Below, one piece after another: positions 62,399 to 64,000 of a DNA stretch of 64,000 nucleotides. The notes under the pieces are model-generated. The model ran no database searches and had not been told where the DNA came from. It saw only the letters and a list, made by a program, of their open reading frames with translations. Each line of letters begins with the position of its first letter. The first letter of the stretch is position 1. A program made the translations under genes and the position numbers. Source of the DNA: Bradyrhizobium guangdongense (GTDB lineage Bacteria > Pseudomonadota > Alphaproteobacteria > Rhizobiales > Xanthobacteraceae). The stretch is taken from positions 62,001 through 126,000 of the forward strand of contig NZ_CP030052.1 in the NCBI RefSeq assembly GCF_004114975.1, read 5' to 3'.

Positions 62399-63624
62399 CC
62401 GGCACGGGCATCATCGACCAATTCCTGGAGACTTTTACACGCTACATCGACAGCGGCTTTGGTCTCGTGGGCGGGGAGGTCGGTTACCTCGCAACGACCC
62501 TCGCTGCGATCGACATCACGCTTGCAGCGTTGTTCTGGAGCTGGGGCGCGGACGACGACATCATCGCGCGGCTGGTCAAGAAGACGCTCTTCGTCGGGGT
62601 TTTTGCTTACCTGATCGGAAATTGGAACAGTCTCGCCCGTATCGTCTTCGAGAGCTTTGCGGGCCTTGGGCTGAAGGCCTCCGGCACCAGCTTGTCGGCC
62701 GGCGATTTCGTGCGGCCGGGCAAGATCGCGCAGGTGGGCCTCGATGCAGGCCGTCCGCTCCTGGACTCGATCTCCAGCCTGATTGGCTACATCAGCTTTT
62801 TCGAGAACTTCGTCCAGATCGTGGTTCTGTTGTTTGCCTGGGCAATCGTGCTTCTTGCCTTCTTCATTCTGGCCGTTCAGCTTTTCGTGACACTGATCGA
62901 GTTCAAACTCACTACATTGGCCGGATTTGTGCTGATTCCCTTCGGCCTGTTCGGCAAGACCGCCTTTGCGGCAGAGCGCGTCCTCGGCAACGTGGTCTCA
63001 TCAGGCATCAAGGTGCTGGTGCTGGCTGTGATTGTCGGCATCGGCTCAACACTGTTTTCGCAATTTACGTCGGGCTTCAACGGCGCCCAACCGACCATCG
63101 AAGATGCCATGACATTGGTTCTTGCGGCGCTCTCGCTGTTGGCGTTGGGGATCTTCGGACCGAGCATCGCAAGCGGGCTGGTCTCCGGTGGGCCGCAACT
63201 CGGCGCAGGATCTGCGGTCGGTACAGCACTTGCCGCAGGCGGCGCCGCGGTGGCGACAGCCGGGCTTGCTGCAGGTGCGGCAGGTCTCGCCGGCGGAGCG
63301 CTCGTGGGCGCCGGCAGGATGGGCGCAAGCGCTGTCACGGGCACCGCAGCGGCATATCGCAGTGGCGGCCTCACGGGCGTCGCAAATGCGGCCGCCTCTG
63401 CAGCAGCAAGTCCACTTCGCAGGATGGCCTCGACGGTTGGCGGAGGCGGTCAATCGACGAGCACTTCAGCTCAGACCGCGAGCGGTAGCCCCACTTGGGC
63501 TCAGCGCATCAAGCAAGGTCAGGGCCTTGATCGGGGGGTATCGGCGGCAGTTCATGCAGTCAAATCCGGCGATCCCGGTGGCAGCGGCAGCTCGGTCGAT
63601 CTCTCCCAGGAAGAGCGCCGATGA
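62395..63624 (+). CDS. trbL: TrbL (VirB6-like)
   Basis: Polytopic inner-membrane channel protein, 409 residues from ATG 62395. IIDQFLETFTRYIDSGFGLV, then five or more hydrophobic segments (for example FVQIVVLLFAWAIVLLAFFI), the family block LTTLAGFVLIPFGLFGKTAF, and a Gly/Ala/Ser-rich tail. Complete. trbF, trbG and trbI would be expected next. Confidence 0.93.
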   Translation: MTGTGIIDQFLETFTRYIDSGFGLVGGEVGYLATTLAAIDITLAALFWSWGADDDIIARLVKKTLFVGVFAYLIGNWNSLARIVFESFAGLGLKASGTSLSAGDFVRPGKIAQVGLDAGRPLLDSISSLIGYISFFENFVQIVVLLFAWAIVLLAFFILAVQLFVTLIEFKLTTLAGFVLIPFGLFGKTAFAAERVLGNVVSSGIKVLVLAVIVGIGSTLFSQFTSGFNGAQPTIEDAMTLVLAALSLLALGIFGPSIASGLVSGGPQLGAGSAVGTALAAGGAAVATAGLAAGAAGLAGGALVGAGRMGASAVTGTAAAYRSGGLTGVANAAASAAASPLRRMASTVGGGGQSTSTSAQTASGSPTWAQRIKQGQGLDRGVSAAVHAVKSGDPGGSGSSVDLSQEERR

Positions 63625-64000
63625 GAGGGATTTCCGAGAACGGCGCATGGCCGTCGAACTCCGCTCGGCCTGTTCCGATGATCAGCTGTTCTCGTGGGTC
63701 CTCTGCAGTGCGTCGGCTGGGTCGTCAATGCGTCATTCAAGCCTCTCGCATTCTGTCCTTGACGCTGACGCCAGCTCTGATCTGGCAAGCGATCCATGGC
63801 CAGATCCCGTCCGACACGTCGCTGCGCCAACGGCCCCTTCTTCTCGGTGTCGCGGGTGCGAAGGCAGGATTGGGCTCGGTTCTTTTGCCGCGCAATCCGG
63901 CGCAGCTCCCGGAAGTAAGGGGACTCAGTCGCAGCATTCGCCGCCGGCGGTGCAGAAGCTGCCACATCGTACGGTGCTTGTGCGTGTTCGCGCGCGTGAT
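63621..64000 (+). CDS. Unidentified open frame running off the window
   Basis: An ATG overlapping the trbL stop opens a frame with no stop to the window end (126 codons). It begins MRGISENGAWPSNSARPVPM. It does not show the expected TrbF features (a VWDDRIGS-type start and an N-terminal membrane anchor), although one short hydrophobic stretch (LSLTLTPALIWQAIHGQIP) is vaguely similar. It could be a frameshifted or replaced trbF. Weakly supported. Confidence 0.3.
   Translation, partial: MRGISENGAWPSNSARPVPMISCSRGSSAVRRLGRQCVIQASRILSLTLTPALIWQAIHGQIPSDTSLRQRPLLLGVAGAKAGLGSVLLPRNPAQLPEVRGLSRSIRRRRCRSCHIVRCLCVFARV

Overview
The window looks like accessory DNA of a symbiotic alphaproteobacterium, most likely Bradyrhizobium. 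It is GC-rich, is littered with decayed insertion sequences typical of rhizobial symbiosis islands and megaplasmids, and carries GroEL, GltB and P-II proteins of rhizobial type. Genus and replicon type are inferences: no rRNA, tRNA or nod/nif gene was recognised in these 64 kb. \n\nLayout. (1) 1-18.6 kb is an island graveyard: an SbcD-type phosphoesterase relic joined head-on to a truncated abiEi/abiEii toxin-antitoxin operon; IS3, IS66, IS256 and a second IS3 element, mostly with broken transposases; a frameshifted response regulator; a frameshifted TlpA-like/TPR gene overlapping an unrecognised gene; an intact phosphoenolpyruvate mutase gene (pepM) with two decayed partial copies nearby; and an aminotransferase relic. 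(2) 18.7-20.9 kb is an intact groES-groEL operon with a CIRCE-like operator and a good terminator. (3) 21.6-28.2 kb is a complete repABC replication/partition operon (minus strand) with a predicted counter-transcribed RNA between repB and repC and five identical 16-bp palindromes that fit parS; an IS481 element sits among them. (4) 28.7-33.4 kb carries a DUF1612 gene, an IS256 relic, a Trm112 fragment, an orphan P-II gene behind a sigma54-like promoter, and a badly decayed hupSL uptake hydrogenase. (5) 33.4-38.2 kb is a full-length glutamate synthase large subunit gene (gltB) with no gltD beside it. (6) 38.3-46.5 kb mixes another IS3 relic, an unknown gene, decayed element genes (DUF2493, membrane protein), and two near-identical 0.75-kb direct repeats each carrying a DUF736 gene around an MFS transporter. 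(7) 46.6-64 kb is the core of an integrative/conjugative element: XRE regulators, a qseC-qseM-like divergent pair, an fseA-like gene split by a +1 frame change, an rdfS-like AlpA protein, an iteron-flanked replication initiator, DUF2840, traF peptidase, lytic transglycosylase, a candidate oriT, relaxase, traG coupling protein, a CopG-like protein and trbBCDEJKL. \n\nHow it fits together. The last 17 kb would excise, nick, replicate and transfer DNA through a Trb-type IV secretion channel, under a quorum-sensing-style switch like that of Mesorhizobium ICEMlSymR7A. The repABC operon is a second, separate replicon system of megaplasmid type. Having both in one window suggests either a symbiotic plasmid that captured an ICE or an island that absorbed plasmid DNA. 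The intact metabolic genes (P-II, GltB, GroESL, PepM) sit as islands of conserved coding sequence among relics.
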